A stretch of DNA of 64,000 nt from Paraphoma chrysanthemicola (Eukaryota > Ascomycota > Dothideomycetes > Pleosporales > Phaeosphaeriaceae), in NCBI GenBank assembly GCA_020744225.1, contig JAGMWG010000005.1, forward strand, positions 1,860,001-1,924,000, read 5' to 3'. The notes under the pieces were generated by a model. That model did not search any database. It was not told the origin of the DNA and saw nothing but the letters and a program-made list of their open reading frames with translations. Below, piece after piece: positions 22,102 through 33,061 of the stretch. Each line of letters opens with the position of its first letter. Positions within the stretch are counted from its first letter, which is position 1. The translations under genes were made by a program, and so were the position numbers.

Positions 22102-22891
22102 GAGGTCGTTCGTGTTGGGTGACCGTGTTTTACAAGCGTGCGGTACGGTCGATGTTTCCAAGATTTCAAGTTTCTTTCCATTTGTTAGTGGGCAATGGAC
22201 CAGCACAGCCACCGCCACGTGGCACCGGGCCCGCTTGCGCTGATTTGCTCGCCGAGTAGTTACTTGTAGATTTGTTTTTGTAGTATGCAAGAATTCCCTG
22301 CACTTATTACTTCGAATATAGCGTGTCGAGATGCTGTTCCAACAAGTTCCGAAGGTGAACAAGTGGATTTCATTCCTGTGACTTTGTTTACAGCAAATAA
22401 GTCTGGACGGACCGAAAATGGGGGAAGAGCGATTTAGACACAAACAGCTTGACACCAAATAGTGTCATCATTTGATATTCATTGATTATAAACTCATGCA
22501 TGCTTGCAATAATCAAGGAGCTGAGCTCGACTTGCTGCTTGTACATTTATCGCGCCTTTGGTCGAGCTGCACATGCAAGACCAGCTTACTCTGCAGGCAA
22601 GGGAATGCCCATTAATCGCAGTGAGCGTAAGGCAAAGACAATAACCTCCGGATGCAAGACATAATCATCAAACATGTTGCAAAGACATGTAAAGCTCAGA
22701 GTACCACCCACGCCAATAGAGGATATTGTCCGCAGTGGGAACGGACCGATACGTCGCCGCGAGAGTATTGACCAGGCCCTGAATCTGTGGACAGAGTTTT
22801 AGGAGATATGTTCGATGTCGCCAGTGTTGATGGCGTCCGAGGCACTCGAGGATTGTTTCGGAAATTAGACGGTCCAGACTATAACGTAACT
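22102..22891. other. Intergenic, upstream of the NNC-motif gene
   Basis: The 790 bp contain a CACGTG hexamer at 22216, about 115 bp upstream of the neighbouring start codon at 22101. That is a sequence bHLH factors such as the adjacent NUC-1-like protein can bind. A minus-strand frame at 22668-22895 overlaps the NUC-1 stop and looks like untranslated sequence. No gene is recognised. Confidence 0.4.
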
Positions 22892-24971
22892 TCAAGTTGC
22901 GTTTTCTGTGTCCGTGTTAGGGCTTGATGCTGGCTCGGCCTTGAGCTGCGCAGCAACATCAGCAGAAGACCCGACGGAACTGCTTCTTCTCAGAGCGACA
23001 AGTTCCTTCCTCAGTTGCTCCATCTCTTGATCTTTAGACTCAATTAATCGATCCTTCTCGGACACTTGTTGCTTCAGCTGCTTGATGTAATCTATCGCGC
23101 TTTCCACCTTCGCAGCCTTCGAGTTACTTGACTGTGCCGCGGAAGACTCCGGACTTTTCGCCTCTGTAGCACCAATGAGAGACGAAGGTAGCAATGCCTG
23201 CATCTCCTGAAGCGCCATGTTGATACGGTTGCGACGACCTTGTTCGGCAATCTTATGGGATGTGCGCTTTGAAGTGAGATTTGTGGACAACGATGTTGGG
23301 TAGACCACTCCAGGAACAGTAGTGCCATCAAGAATGTTCTGGTAATTCGACTTGGAAGCCAAAAGCAGAGCGTGAGTGTTGTCAGCGACGCCTGTCCTCG
23401 TTAGCTTGCACACATGTTTCTTCTGACACAAATGACTTACTGCTGCCGCCGTCAGGAAGCAATGGTTTAATGCTAGGCGAGATCTTCGGTCTTAGAGCGG
23501 GGCTAACCAGGGTGGAACATGTGCTGTTTCGCTTCTTTGCATTTCGAGCAAGCTTTGGGTCCAATTTCTTGCCGTTGGTCATGGAAAAGGCAGGACTTGT
23601 TGGCGTTGATGCAGCCTCGATCATTGGACTAGGTCTGCCCGACATGGCGCCACCGGGGGTACTGAGCGGATTTAACTTCGGAGTCTTCCGGGCAGAAAGC
23701 CTAGGAGTGTCATGGTCGCCATCTAGAATCGCTGTATCCAGGTGTGACAAAGATGGTCGCACTAATGAGGCTTCTGGGAGGGTCAAGTCTTCCATCATCG
23801 GTGGCACCTCAGGCGGACTACCAAAATTAGGAGACGGGTGTATGCGCATCAAGGAAGCAGGCGTGGCAGGCGTGCCGGTCAGATTGTTGTACTGGGCCAT
23901 CATGGCGGGAGACTGCGTAAGAGAGCCCGGCTTCGGCGGTGGTCGCATCTCAGACAAAAGTGGCTCTGGAGAGATGGAATCAGTTTCAGAGCCATCTCGA
24001 CTACGAGGCACTTCTAAACCGCTAGATGATGGGCGTCCTCCGCGTGCCTCTTGCATAAGCTCAGTGACCTCCTTGGGCGGAATCAGAGAAGAAACGGTTG
24101 CTTTCCGTCGACCGGGTTTCACAATGGGTGATTGTCGTACGCGGCCGTTGGCATTTGTCGAACGTGGTGCGTTGCGCTTGTTGGTGCTTCTCAATTTCCG
24201 GCCTGTCTCCTGCTGCGACATAGCTGGCTCCCCCAAAATCTCCATGTCAACATCGATAGGCGAATGGCCGGTTGAGCTTCCTGACGTTGTGGCTTGCGAC
24301 ACTTGATGAGCATGTTGGTGGTTCTGCGCGTTGAGCGCAGGAGATGTCAGAGGACTGAAGTACGCGCCTGGCACGGTGAAGTCGGGTATCTGGAATCGCG
24401 CATCGTGGGGTGTGACGGCGGGCGACACTAGCGGGGTGAAAGTCTACCAGATGGTCAGCCCGATCGGTAGCACTGGTCTATGGTGCCAACATACCGCATC
24501 ATCCTTGCGCATGCTATATCTCTGGTCGAACAGGGCTTGCTGGTCCGCCTGCTGCATGTAGCGGTGCGGGTCACCATGCATCTCTATGCTGTTTGGCGTG
24601 GGCGGAACACCTTGGTGTGGCCGATACACCTGGTCTGGCGCCTGGGTGAAGACAGGCGTGCCCGCCTGGCTATACTGGCCCATGGCATAGTCGAAGGAGA
24701 ATCCGTTGGTGTGCTGTGGCATGCTGTGTCCACCCATTGCACTCTGAGGCTGCTGGCCGCCCTGTGCGCCATTGGAGTGGTGCTGGGGTATTTGCGGGGT
24801 GAAGTCGTGGAGAGCGTTGGACCCGCCATGGCTGTATTCTCCGTTGTTGTAGGAGAATTCCGACAGATCGAGGTCGAGTTGGTCGAAGTTGATCAGGTCG
24901 CCAAAGGACTGCTCCGTCGTCGCGTCCATGGCATCGAATTGCTCCGCATTTGTCCACGCCTGCCCGTTCAT
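22892..24971 (-). CDS. bHLH transcription factor of the NUC-1/Pho4 type (phosphate regulator)
   Basis: The exons are complement(join(22892..23391,23441..24443,24495..24971)), 659 residues. The C-terminal basic helix-loop-helix begins near residue 535 with LTSKRTSHKIAEQGRRNRIN. The His, Glu and Arg of the basic region are those that read CACGTG. A leucine-heptad helix follows (VESAIDYIKQLKQQVSEKD). The preceding LLLASKSNYQNIL and the exact basic region match Neurospora NUC-1 and Aspergillus PalcA, which activate phosphatase and phosphate-transporter genes under phosphate starvation. The N-terminal ~450 residues are low-complexity (Gln, Pro, Ser, Thr) with acidic patches, as expected for an activation and regulatory region. 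The symbol is left blank because the naming varies between species. Confidence 0.92.
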
Positions 24972-26338
24972 TGCGCTCGGCGAAACCCTGGCGGAGACGG
25001 AGGGCGAGAGTCCTAAGTAGAGAAATTCTTCCCGCGCTGGTGGGGCTCGAGGACTAGTCGCGGCCGGAAATGGGGCGCGGCTATGTCAGGAACAGGCGTT
25101 GGTGGGCACTTGGATAGCTGCGCATTGGCAAGGAGCAGTGCGGGCGAAAGTGGTCGTCGGCGCTCTCTTCAGCAAGGCGCTGGGAAGAGAGTCGTCAAGA
25201 CAAGAGCGGAGCGCAGCAGGCGCTGCAGGAGGAAGCCGGGTGGGTTGCGAATCCCACGCTTAGGTGATAGCCTCCCGCGCGGCCATCCTAGCCTGGCGCA
25301 GATTCAAGATGCAAGGCCTTGCGGGACGTATCATGTGGCAGAATGCATGCCTCGGAGTCTGCGCCGCATGACGTTCGGCTCCTCGACTACAGAGGCTGCA
25401 TCGCCGTCATGTTGTCGTTGTGGTGTGCAGAGGTCTCAAACCGTCAGACGACGTCTCGCTCGAGCCAGCGTGGGATGCGCGAACATCTGGATCTTGAAGC
25501 ATGCTAACGTCCGCTGCGCATTCCCTGAACACTGGGCCAGCAATGCACGACAAATATTGAAATGGGCAAATGATGTGCGTCCTGTGTAGACTACCGACAG
25601 TCGGACCAATGGTCCGGCCGCGCATTCATTCACCCCAGTTGCGCTGCGCACTCGCATTCGTAAGTTAGACGAGTCGGCGCCGACAGGCCAGTCGCAGTTC
25701 ATGCCGACGCGAACTTCGGTGCCCGTGCGAACACCCGGTCAGCCGGGACAACCAGAGGCCACTGCTGAGCTCGCATGGATCGATGGGTCCCTGAATTGAT
25801 GAGTAGATCAGTGAGGTGTCAAGGACAGGCTGTGTCCTGAACTGCAGCGAGGCTGGACATTCGGTTGCGATTTGTGCAGCGAATATTGGTGTTTGGGCCT
25901 GTCGCGCCCTGTTAATCTCGTTTGGCTGGCTAGCCCCGACCTGCCTCTTCGAGCACGGCTGGGCAGCGCATTTGGACGAGAAGACTTCTGGAAACAAACA
26001 CGAGGCGCTCTGTGGCTGAATAAAACACGTCCTTCGCGATGATCGGATTGATGCGGCTGCTTGTAACTCGTGAATTGGAATACCTGGCAAGGCAGATGGC
26101 CACGCAAACACCCATGAAACCGCCGCGCTGCAAACTGAAAGCCAGCGAGCATGCGCTTTTCCCTAATTTACACAATGCTGAAAGTACACCCGTCCCATAT
26201 CTCCTCCCAGGCAGGACTGCTGCGCAGCTTTGGGGTATTAACACCTCCTCCAAACGGTAAAGAAAACGTGCTCTGCCGTGAAAGGGCCCGCAGAACGCCG
26301 ATACTCAGACATCACCTCTGCATCTCGTCTTTCGTCGT
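24972..26338. other. Long intergenic region upstream of the bHLH gene
   Basis: About 1.37 kb without a supported gene lies between the bHLH start and the stop of the G-gamma gene. It is probably the extended promoter and 5' leader of the bHLH gene, plus the G-gamma 3' flank. Open frames on both strands exist but show no domain or consistent codon texture. Confidence 0.45.
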
Positions 26339-26735
26339 TCACATTACGATGCAGCAGCCGTTACTTTGCTGTGGTGCGTACGGGTCTTCACGCTTGTCAA
26401 TCTGCGACGGCGTTAGCATAGCGTTCCAGACTGTCAACCAGGCGAATCCTACCGTGCCCCAGCGTGATGGTACCATCCAGTCCTTGGGCTCTTTGTCGGT
26501 GAATGCAATCAAGCTGCAATGCCATGTCAGTGTCTTGTTGCATGCTGCGACTCGGTACGGCCTACTCTAGTGCGGCTTCCGACACGGGTATCCTGCGGCG
26601 CTCCAGGTCCTCTCGTAGGCGCTGGTTCAGCTCAGTGAGTCGTCGCAGCTTCAGCTCCGCCATGCTCTGCTTCTTGCTCTTGCCATCGCCGCCCGTCCGT
26701 ATCTCGTAGGGCGCGGCAGCCATCATGGCGGGCAT
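26339..26735 (-). CDS. Heterotrimeric G-protein gamma subunit
   Basis: The exons are complement(join(26339..26401,26453..26513,26566..26735)), 97 residues. The gene is easily missed because its exons are 170, 61 and 63 nt. The protein contains KKQSMAELKLRRLTELN, the coiled-coil helix that pairs with G-beta. EDLERRRIPVSEAAL, KDWMVPSRWG and KREDPYAPQQ follow. It ends GCCIVM, a CaaX box for prenylation (Cys at -4) with an adjacent Cys for palmitoylation. In filamentous fungi G-gamma with G-beta transmits pheromone, nutrient and virulence signals at the plasma membrane. Intron 1 has a CTGAC branch site and intron 2 a CTAAC site. The start used is the first of three nearby ATGs (MPAMMAAAPYEI). Confidence 0.95.
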
Positions 26736-27688
26736 TTTGCGCGTCGGGAATCAAGTCGTCAAAGAAAGAGCGTCGGCACCGGGCTGTGGCTTGATGCGAC
26801 GTGTGGTAGTGGTGGTGGTGGTGAAGGTGGTGGAAGGGTGCGTTTGCGGGCGAGATGGTGCGACGTGCCGTGCGTGCGGCGTGTCTCTTTGACGCGGAGA
26901 GAGCAGGTGGAGGTAAGGAGCGGAGACGGCCAGGTGGTCGTGCCTGCCGCCGAAATTCAGCGCGAGAAGTCGGGCTGCGACGGCGTGCGGAGGCGTGTCG
27001 ATGGGGGAGCGTGGTGGGTAGGGATGAGTGAAGCGGCCAGGAGAGGTTGGATGGCTAGGAGAGGATTCAATGGCACGGTTCGGGCAGCGCTGCTGGCTGC
27101 ATGCGGTAAGCGCCGTTTCTGGGCGTGCTTCCTCACCGCCGAGGAGACCAGGAGTGCGGAGAACAGCCAATTGCTCGACGTGTTGGGCTGCAGTTTGGGA
27201 GGGACAGACCGTTAGGGACCTCGACGCAGAGTGCAATGTGCTCGATTAGGAGCCAAAATGCATGATGATCAAGGTGCGCTTGCTGTTATTACTGCGGTTG
27301 CTTTGGGCCGCGGCGGGTCACGGGATCTGCGCCGAAAACCTTAATCTCCGTTGACCGAAGCAAGAGCCCTCTGCAACAATGGTATTGTGGTACAGTGCGC
27401 GTGTCGACCATAGATGCCAGCGAGCAGTCTATGGCCAGCTAGGAAATGCACATGATGCTCGAGGACTGGACTATTACGTAGATTCAGATAGACTGACAGT
27501 GCCAAACACGCACGGCGAGACTGGAAACCAAGTCTTGGCGCGTCCACATTCGCTTAGTCACCGCCCACGCACCTTTTTGCAGAACGACAACATCATCGCC
27601 GTGAAACACCCGCTAAGCAACCACAGTTTCCGCCTCCGCTGCGTCGCCTGCTCGCTCCTGAAGCCCACTGCGACTCAACCTGCCCAGC
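26736..27688. promoter_or_regulatory. Divergent promoter region, G-gamma / eIF3a
   Basis: The 953 bp separate two head-to-head genes. On the G-gamma side there is a GGT/GTG-rich purine-pyrimidine stretch at about 26810-26840. The sequence next to eIF3a has no TATA box, as usual for translation genes. No other gene is seen. Confidence 0.5.
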
Positions 27689-30600
27689 ATGGCGCCTCCG
27701 CCGCACTCCAAGCCGGAGAACACGCTGTAGGCCTCGACACCCCGCTTTGGCAGCCCGCAGACTGACATTTCGCACAGTAAACGCGCACAAGAACTCATCG
27801 GAGTAGAGCAGCAACAGGCTGCCCTCCAGCTCCTCCACGAACATGTCACCTCCAAGCGAACCCGCAACAGCCCCATCGCCTCCCTCGAGCCTGTCATGAT
27901 CCTCTTCGTCGAACTGTGTGTCGATCTCCGCAAAGGCAAACTCGCCAAAGACGGCCTGTACCAGTACAAGAACACTGCACAGAACACCAACGTGGGCACT
28001 ATCGAGCTCGTCTTCAAGCGCTTCATCGAGCTTGCCGAGCAGAAGGTCACCGAAGCCCAGGCCAAGGCGGACGAGGTGCAGTCAACGCTCGAGACATCCG
28101 CACAAACCTCGAACATCGACGATCTTGAGGCCTCAGAGACCCCAGAGTCAATCCTTCTCTCCACAGTCTCCGGCGAGCAGTCCCGCGACCGGACCGACCG
28201 CGCCATCGTCACACCATGGCTGAAGTTTCTGTGGGAAACATACCGTACGGTGCTCGACATCTTCAAGAACAATGCTCGCCTCGAGCTGATGTACCAGTCG
28301 ACCGCCCACCAGGCCTTCCAGTTCTGCTCCAAGTATGCCCGCAAGACCGAGTTCCGCCGTCTCTGCGAGCTTCTGCGCAACCACTTGCAGAACGCTGCCA
28401 AGTTTTCCTCGCAGATGCATGCCATCAACCTTTCCGATCCCGACACCCTCCAGCGCCACCTCGATACTCGCTTCCAGCAGCTCAATGTTGCCGTTGAGCT
28501 TGAATTATGGCAAGAGGCATTTCGAAGTGTCGAGGATATTCACACGCTCCTCAACTTGAGCAAGCGTCCAGCGAAGAATATTATGATGGCCAACTACTTC
28601 GAGAAGCTTACCCGCATCTTCTTGGTCAGCGAGAACTACCTCTTCCACGCCGCAGCATGGTCTCGATATTACAACTTGCTGCGCCAGTCTGCTGCTGCCG
28701 TCGCCTCGGGACAGAGCCCAAAGAAGGACAACCCAGCCGTGACCGAAGCCGACATGACCAAGGCTGCTTCCTTTGTTGTTCTCTCCGCACTCGCGATTCC
28801 AGTCATCAGCACATCTCGCTCACGAGGTGCCCTTGTGGATGTCGATGAGGCCAGGAAGAACAAGAACTCCCGACTCACCAACCTTCTCGGCATGTCGCAG
28901 GCCCCGACTCGCGCCATTCTCTTCAAGGACGCTCTCAGCAAGGGTCTGCTCAAGCGAGTCAGACCCGAGATTCGTGACCTCTACAACATCCTTGAGGTCG
29001 ACTTCCATCCTCTCTCCATCTGCAAGAAGATCTCGCCGATTTTGTCACAGATCGGTGCTGACGAGGGCATGGAGAAGTATGTTGGCCCACTCCAGCAGGT
29101 CATTCTCACACGCCTCTTCCAGCAATTGTCTCAAGTCTATGACTCAGTGGAGATCAAATTCGTTCTTGAGCTTGCTCAGTTCCCCGAGCCCTTCCATGTC
29201 AACAGTGGCACCATCGAGAAGTTCATCATGAATGGATGCAAGAAGGGCGACCTCGCCATCCGGACTGACCACGCAACCGGCATCCTCACCTTTGACTCGG
29301 ATGTATTTTCGTCAGCCAAGGCCATGCACCCTGGTTCTGGCGCCGGTTCCGCTGAGACTGAAACTCGATCTGTCCAGCGACTGCAAAGCACTCCCGCAGA
29401 GATTGTCCGGACGCAGCTCACTCGCTTGGCCAAATCACTCTTCGTCACCTGCCAATATGTTGATCCAGGCTTCAATGCCGATAGACACAGGGCTAAGGAT
29501 GCTGCGCTGTTGCGAGCCAAGGAAGGCGCGGAGAAGGAGCATCAGGATATTCTCACTCGCCGCGACATCATTTCTCAGAAGAAAGAGGCTGCACTCAAAG
29601 CTCAGCAGGCAAAAGAGAATGAAGAGCAGACCAAGAGACTCATCCGCCAGCAGCAACAGAAAGAGGAGGAGTCAAGACGCCTGGCCGAGGAGCAAAAGCA
29701 ACGTGCGGAAGCCCGCATCAAGGCGGAACAAGCCCGCATTCAACGTGAGGAGATGGCGAAGCAGATTGAAGAACTCAAAAAGACGACCAAGCTGGACATT
29801 GACCTTCCGGAAGATCTCGCAGACATCGACTCTCAGCGTATCCGCATCATCAAACTCCAAGCCCTTGAGAAGGAGAAGACCTTACTCGGCGAACAGCTTC
29901 GCATTGCCGGCAAGCGTATCGACCACCTTGAGCGCGCCTACCGCAAGGAAGAAGTCAAGCACCTCAAGGAAGATTACGAGAAACAAATGGAGGCTGATAA
30001 AGCGGCTTATGAGAAGGCTACCGCTGAGGAACTTAAAGAGGCTGAGCAGAAGCACAAGGAAGACGTTGCCCTCAAGCATCGTTTGTCCAGACTCGTGCCA
30101 ACGTACCAGCAATTTGTATCGACAGTCAAGCAGCAGCGCAAGCAAGAATTCGAGAAACGCCAGAAGATTGCTCAGAAAGAGCTGGAGAGTAAGAAGGCTG
30201 CACGAGTCAAGGAGGTCAAAGAACGTTTGGCACGAGAGCGAAAGGAGCGCGAAGAGGCTGAGCGCCGACAAAGGGAGGAGGAAGAGCGAGAGCAAGCAGA
30301 AGCGGAGGCAAAGGCCAAGGCGGACGAAGAGAAGAGGCAACGGCTGCTTGAAGAGAAAGCGAAAAGAGACGAGGAACGCAAGTTCGTAACACCATATCAT
30401 GTTGCAAATGCACATCTAACATTGATCAGGGCACTCGACGAGAAGGCACGTCTGCAGCAGGAGCGCGAAGCAGCGGCCGAGGCCAAGATTGCTGCCCAAC
30501 GGGCTGGAGGGTTTGGCGCTGGTCGTCGCGAGCCCGTCGCCGCAGAGCCAACTTCAGCGGCTGCTCCACCACGCATTCCTCTACCAGCTGGTAAGATGAC

Positions 30601-31042
30601 ATGGCGTGAGCGTGAGGCCATGAAGGCTGCTGGCCAAACCCCCCCACCTGCAGCTACATCGCCAGCGCCTGCTGCAGCAGCAACCTCCCCTCCTCCTCCA
30701 GCCGATGCAGAGCCTCCCAAAAGAGGAGGATATGTCCCACCTGCTCTACGACAAGGTGGTGCCCCTGGCGGCGGCTGGCGCGAGCGTGAGGGCAGTGGCC
30801 GTGGACCGCCTGCGCGGACCGAGTCGCCTGCTACGGGAGGTCGTTTTGAGGCTCCTCGTGGTGGACGTGGCTTCGGCGAGGACAGGAAAGCTTCGCCCGC
30901 AACAGGCAGTGGCTACGTAGCTCCAGGTCGCCGTGCCCCTGCGGATGGCGAGCAGGAGCGTGAATCAGCTCCACCACCAGCACAAGCCCCCACGGATGGG
31001 AAGTACAGGCCGGGAGCTTTCAAGCGCACGGGTGGCCAGTAG
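27689..31042 (+). CDS. TIF32: Translation initiation factor eIF3 subunit a
   Basis: The exons are join(27689..27726,27778..30381,30430..31042), 1084 residues. eIF3a is the scaffold of the eIF3 complex on the 40S subunit. Exon 1 encodes only MAPPPHSKPENT plus two bases of the next codon. Exon 2 opens KRAQELIGVEQQQAALQLLHEH, the conserved N-terminus. The PCI domain lies near residues 330-500 (KISPILSQIGADEGMEKYV, LELAQFPEPFHV). A very long charged coiled coil (RQQQQKEEESRRLAEEQ onward) covers about 540-870. The C-terminus is Ala/Pro/Gly/Arg-rich (GGYVPPALRQG). The segment 30382..30429 has a GT start, a CTAAC branch site and an AG end and is 48 nt long without a stop. Reading through it adds 16 mostly uncharged residues (FVTPYHVANAHLTLIR) inside the coiled coil, so I treat it as an intron. 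Confidence 0.96.
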
Positions 31043-31207
31043 GGTGGTTTAGATAATGATCGATATGAGGGTTTGAAGTGATTCACGGTTCGATCTTTTA
31101 CAGCGATAGGTGCAGCGAGAAACGGTGCTTGTGCTTCGCGCACGACATTTGTTCTCTGAGCATGGGATTTCAAACAACAGTAGCATTGGAGGGAATGCAT
31201 TTCATCT

Positions 31208-33061
31208 CTATGGTTCAGCATCGTGCATATCTCTCTTAAATCTCTCCATGCATCGGAGCTTCGTCTTCTTCCAATCTACATGCGGTTTGGGGTATCCCAA
31301 CTTGTCAAACTCTTCCTTACTTAGGCGCGCGTAGGGAGCGAATATGGCTTTGCCCTCGACGTTAGCAAGCTCCGGCACCCCTGTTCAAACACTCGTCAGC
31401 ACACTTCCATCTCTCACATTACCAGGAATATTCAACTCACATTTCCGAATATAATCTCCATCAGGATCATTCTTCTCCGCCTGACTGACCGGGTTGAACA
31501 CGGTATAACTCGGCTCCCAACCCTGCGTATTATTGCTCAGATCCCAATCAATCAGCGTCTCCGCAAAATACCTCTCCCCGCGCCGATAATCCAGGAGTAA
31601 ATTGCAATACAAGTAACTCGACACATTCATCCGCAGCCGGTTATGCATGTACGCCTCGTGGTTCAACTGCCGCATCCCCGCATCGATGAACGGCTCGCCT
31701 GTTGTTCCCTTGTACCATTTCTCCCAGCCCTCTTCATCGTCTTCCCATTGCACAAAGTCGAATTTGAGGTTCTGCGGCATATTCATGCTGGTATGCGGCG
31801 TTGTCATTGTGGTCTGGCGGTACAGTTCGCGAAACACGATTTCGCGCACCCAGCCGTATACACCGGGCTTTGCGCCGGATTCTGTAAAGTCGGCGCTGCC
31901 GTGGTTGTAGTCTGCGACTTTTTGGAGGGCTTCGCGCACGCTGAACATGCCGGCGGAGAAGTAGGCCGACATGCGGGATGTGCTGTCTTTGGCTGGGTTG
32001 GAGCGCGTGGCGGCGTAGTTGTGGATGGTTTTGAGGAATGCGTCCATGCGTTTCGAAGCAGCGGCGTGGCCTGCGGGCCAGAGCTTGCGGATGCGTTTCT
32101 TCTCGTCGGCGGAGGAGAATTGTTTGTCGGATGCAGGGGCTGGGGCGGGCGTGTCGAAGAGGCCTTTGAGCTCCTTCTTGAAGCTTGAGGGATTTGCGGC
32201 GGGTGCAGGGACGGTGTCGAGAAGTTCGGGTTGCTCTTTGACGATGCCGAGCCAGGTCTTGTGGTAAGGTGTGAAGATCTTCATTGGCTTGCCGCTACCG
32301 GTGGTCATTGTGCCGGGCTCGATGACTGTCTGGTCGTGGTGTAGGGAGACTTGTATTCCGTCACCGATTTCTTTGACAAGCTTGATGTCGCGACGGAGTT
32401 CATCAATCTCATACTCGAGGTTGCCAAAGACATGAGAGATCTTCTGTTTCTTGAGCCACTCGATGACTGTGGGTACAATCTTCTTCCTATCTTCGCACTC
32501 CAAAAAGACCAATGGGATATTCAATTCTTTTAGCTCCTTCTGTATGATCTTCAGTCCCTCGCACATAAAGTCGACTCTTGCCGGACTTGTGCCATGCCAT
32601 GACTCGTCGGCTGCGCAATTGATGTACACGCACACCAGTGGTTTCTTCGAGCTTTGAGCCAGCTCGGAGGCATGATGAAGAGCTGTGTTATCCTGGATGC
32701 GCAGATCTTTTGGATGAAACCAGTGCGCCACTTTTGTCACCTCTGTGTTTTCGTCTTGAGCTCCCAGCGCTTCCTGAAGCTGGTCGTAAGGGAGGTTCTC
32801 GTCGACCTGTTTCGCGCGTTTCGTGGTTGTATGCCCCAGCTCGGAACGCTCGTAGCTGGTTCGTTTCGACATGACGCGTTTATGAGACGTCAATTGGGAG
32901 GATTTCACTGTCGATTTTTTGGACGCGTTCCTTTTCTGCTGTGTCGCGTGCTCTAGTGATTGGAAAGGTACACACTGTACGCTCACAAAACTGGGGAAAG
33001 CTGATGTAACTGTTGTCGCGTAGAGTTTTTGCGGAGAGAAAACATGTCTTGAGAGAAGCAT
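31208..33061 (-). CDS. PHR1: CPD photolyase (class I deoxyribodipyrimidine photolyase)
   Basis: The exons are complement(join(31208..31380,31441..33061)), 597 residues. The enzyme uses light and FAD to split cyclobutane pyrimidine dimers. The N-terminal antenna-domain block is VAHWFHPKDLRIQDNTAL. The FAD and DNA-binding half has YGWVREIVFRELYRQ, GEPFIDAGMRQLNHEAYMHNRLRMN and DWDLSNNTQGW. The splice at 31441/31380 restores YIRKWVPEL exactly. The first 60 residues are basic and hydroxylated, as in a mitochondrial presequence. An internal Met at 32872 begins MSKRTSYERSEL, followed by a TTKRAK nuclear-type basic patch. Dual mitochondrial and nuclear targeting from two starts, as reported for yeast Phr1, is possible here and is an inference. 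Confidence 0.97.

Noticed and set aside
22668..22895. A 75-codon minus-strand frame touching the bHLH stop
   Set aside because: It lies in the expected 3' untranslated region and is out of phase with the gene.
23470..24306. A 278-codon plus-strand frame opposite the bHLH gene
   Set aside because: It arises from codon bias of the Pro/Ser-rich exon on the other strand.
27613..28485. A 290-codon minus-strand frame opposite eIF3a
   Set aside because: It is the mirror of a strongly conserved coding strand, rich in Ser/Arg/Cys, with no domain.
29232..30389. A 385-codon frame overlapping eIF3a in another phase
   Set aside because: Arg/Ser-rich shadow of the coiled-coil codons; the eIF3a frame is conserved.
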